NCBI GenBank assembly: GCA_033762375.1
Contig: JANRLQ010000087.1
Coordinates: 1-64,000, forward strand
Source: RDXT01 sp033762375
GTDB taxonomy: Bacteria > Bacteroidota > Bacteroidia > J057
DNA: 64,000 nucleotides
Reading direction: 5' to 3'
Part shown: in pieces, positions 63,140-64,000 of the stretch
Position numbering within the stretch: position 1 is the stretch's first letter
Layout: the number at the start of each line of letters is the position of its first letter
Made by a program: the position numbers and the translations under genes
The notes under the pieces: model-generated
What the model saw: only the letters and a program-made list of their open reading frames with translations
What the model was told of the DNA's origin: nothing
Database searches by the model: none

Positions 63140-64000
63140 ATGAAATCAGTCGAAAAACTCTCTCACCTCCTGCAGCTCTTACAGGTGGAAAAAGCGGAGG
63201 ACCTCCGGCAATACCAGGAGATGTTCCTCAACCGCAGCCGGAAGGAGCGGGTGGACAAAGGAGTAACCTGGTTTCCCGTGACCCTTCGCCGTACCCAGAT
63301 AGGCCTGGGCGAGCGACTGGTGCTGGAATTGGAGCGTGGCACTCCCACCACCAAAACAGATGTATTCCAGTCAGGCAGCATGGTGAGTGTGTTTGGCCTG
63401 CTGTCGGATCAGGAGGCGGGCAGGGTGTCCGGGGTGATCTCAGCCATCCGGCCAGACCGGATGAAGGTAGTCCTGGCGTCTGACTTTATCCCGGACTGGC
63501 TCACGGATACCCGGCTGGGTGTGGACCTGGATTTTGATGACAAGACCTATCAGGAGATGAACCGGGCCGTGCGGCAGGTCATCGAGCCGGGTGGTAATGA
63601 GCGTTTGAAGGAACTCCGGGAAGTCCTGCTGGGTGATGTGGAGCCAGACTTTTTTGTCTGGGACTATACCTATCACAATCCCTGGCTGAATGAGGTCCAA
63701 AACCAAGCCGTACAGCGCATCCTGGAGGCACGGGATGTTGCCATCATTCACGGTCCTCCGGGCACAGGCAAAACCACTACCCTGGTCCAGGCCATCAAAG
63801 AGGTACTCCAGCGGGAGCATCAGGTCCTCGTCTGCGCCCCCAGCAACACCGCTGTGGACCTGCTCACCCTGCGCTGCGCCGAGCAGGGACTCTCTGTGCT
63901 GCGCATGGGCAATCCTGCCCGGGTGGACGACACCCTCCTCTCCCATACCCTCGACGGAAGCATCACCCGCCACGCTGACTATCAGGCACTCCGCCAGCTC
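63140..64000 (+). CDS. SF1 DNA/RNA helicase (IGHMBP2/UPF1-like), N-terminal part
   Basis: Open from ATG 63140 (MKSVEKLSHLLQLLQVEKAEDLRQYQEMF) to the end of the window, 287 codons so far. The N-terminal accessory domain (about 1-180, with RKERVDKGVTWFPVTLRRTQIGLGERLVLELER) is the stalk and barrel seen in SMUBP-2-like helicases. Walker A is IHGPPGTGKTTTLVQAIKEVL at about 210-230, followed by motif Ia VLVCAPSNTAVDLL. Later motifs lie outside. It unwinds nucleic acid with ATP; the biological role in bacteria is not well defined. Confidence 0.88.
   Translation, partial: MKSVEKLSHLLQLLQVEKAEDLRQYQEMFLNRSRKERVDKGVTWFPVTLRRTQIGLGERLVLELERGTPTTKTDVFQSGSMVSVFGLLSDQEAGRVSGVISAIRPDRMKVVLASDFIPDWLTDTRLGVDLDFDDKTYQEMNRAVRQVIEPGGNERLKELREVLLGDVEPDFFVWDYTYHNPWLNEVQNQAVQRILEARDVAIIHGPPGTGKTTTLVQAIKEVLQREHQVLVCAPSNTAVDLLTLRCAEQGLSVLRMGNPARVDDTLLSHTLDGSITRHADYQALRQL

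Noticed and set aside
62983..63483. Plus-strand open frame of 166 codons at the right end
   Set aside because: The helicase frame from 63140 overlaps it and carries clear motifs; this one has none.

Overview
The window comes from a GC-rich member of the Bacteroidota. The signs are: large exported proteins with C-terminal type IX secretion (Por) sorting domains, a Bacteroidota-type LptC lipoprotein, a LytTR regulator, a sensor kinase of the two-component-propeller type, and promoters that match the Bacteroidota -33 TTTG / -7 TAnnTTTG consensus (best in front of tRNA-Ser). A Saprospiria- or Chitinophagia-like lineage is my guess, not a demonstrated placement.

Layout. 0-6 kb: the tail of a receiver-domain protein, translationally coupled to an unusual carrier-domain/short AMP-ligase fusion; then thrS-infC on the minus strand and a YbiT-type ABC-F protein. 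6-14 kb: bifunctional folate enzyme FtcD, a 1539-residue T9SS-exported repeat protein, and a LytTR regulator coupled to a methyltransferase. 14.2-15.76 kb: a REPtron-like locus, i.e. an IS200/RAYT tyrosine transposase gene with palindromic repeats on both sides. It fills exactly the space between the stop codons of two convergent genes. 15.8-23.8 kb: small exported, membrane and hypothetical genes, an ankyrin lipoprotein gene interrupted by one in-frame stop, a gene-poor stretch, and an antiporter. 23.9-26.7 kb: polA with full proofreading signatures. 26.7-32.4 kb (minus strand): a DUF1080 lipoprotein with a Tat-exported Gfo/Idh/MocA oxidoreductase, a GT39-type membrane glycosyltransferase and a GH32 fructan hydrolase, followed by an IS4-type transposase remnant. 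33-41.7 kb: a START-like protein, a Crp/Fnr regulator, an envelope cluster (lptC, small membrane protein, CNNM/CBS protein, PpiD-like chaperone) and a methyltransferase. 41.7-50 kb: a dicarboxylate symporter, a tail-fibre-like S74 protein and a fused quinoprotein/diheme/PA14/T9SS protein. 50-54.8 kb: a DegT aminotransferase and SDR epimerase pair, and tyrS with a lamin-tail-like exported protein. 54.9-61.5 kb: tRNA-Ser(GGA), a double-propeller histidine kinase, and a cytosolic REC-kinase-REC-cyclase. The window ends in a GNAT enzyme, a cyclase-family lipoprotein and the start of an SF1 helicase.

Functional themes are cell-envelope biogenesis and export (LptC, PpiD, T9SS cargo, many lipoproteins), extracellular carbohydrate use (GH32, DUF1080/Gfo-Idh, quinoprotein dehydrogenase) and signalling, with core information-processing genes (thrS, infC, tyrS, polA, tRNA-Ser) in between. 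The most distinctive structure is the RAYT/palindrome locus. Its right-hand array is built from 188-bp units with two alternating loop types and one unit shortened by exactly the spacing between two related palindrome arms.
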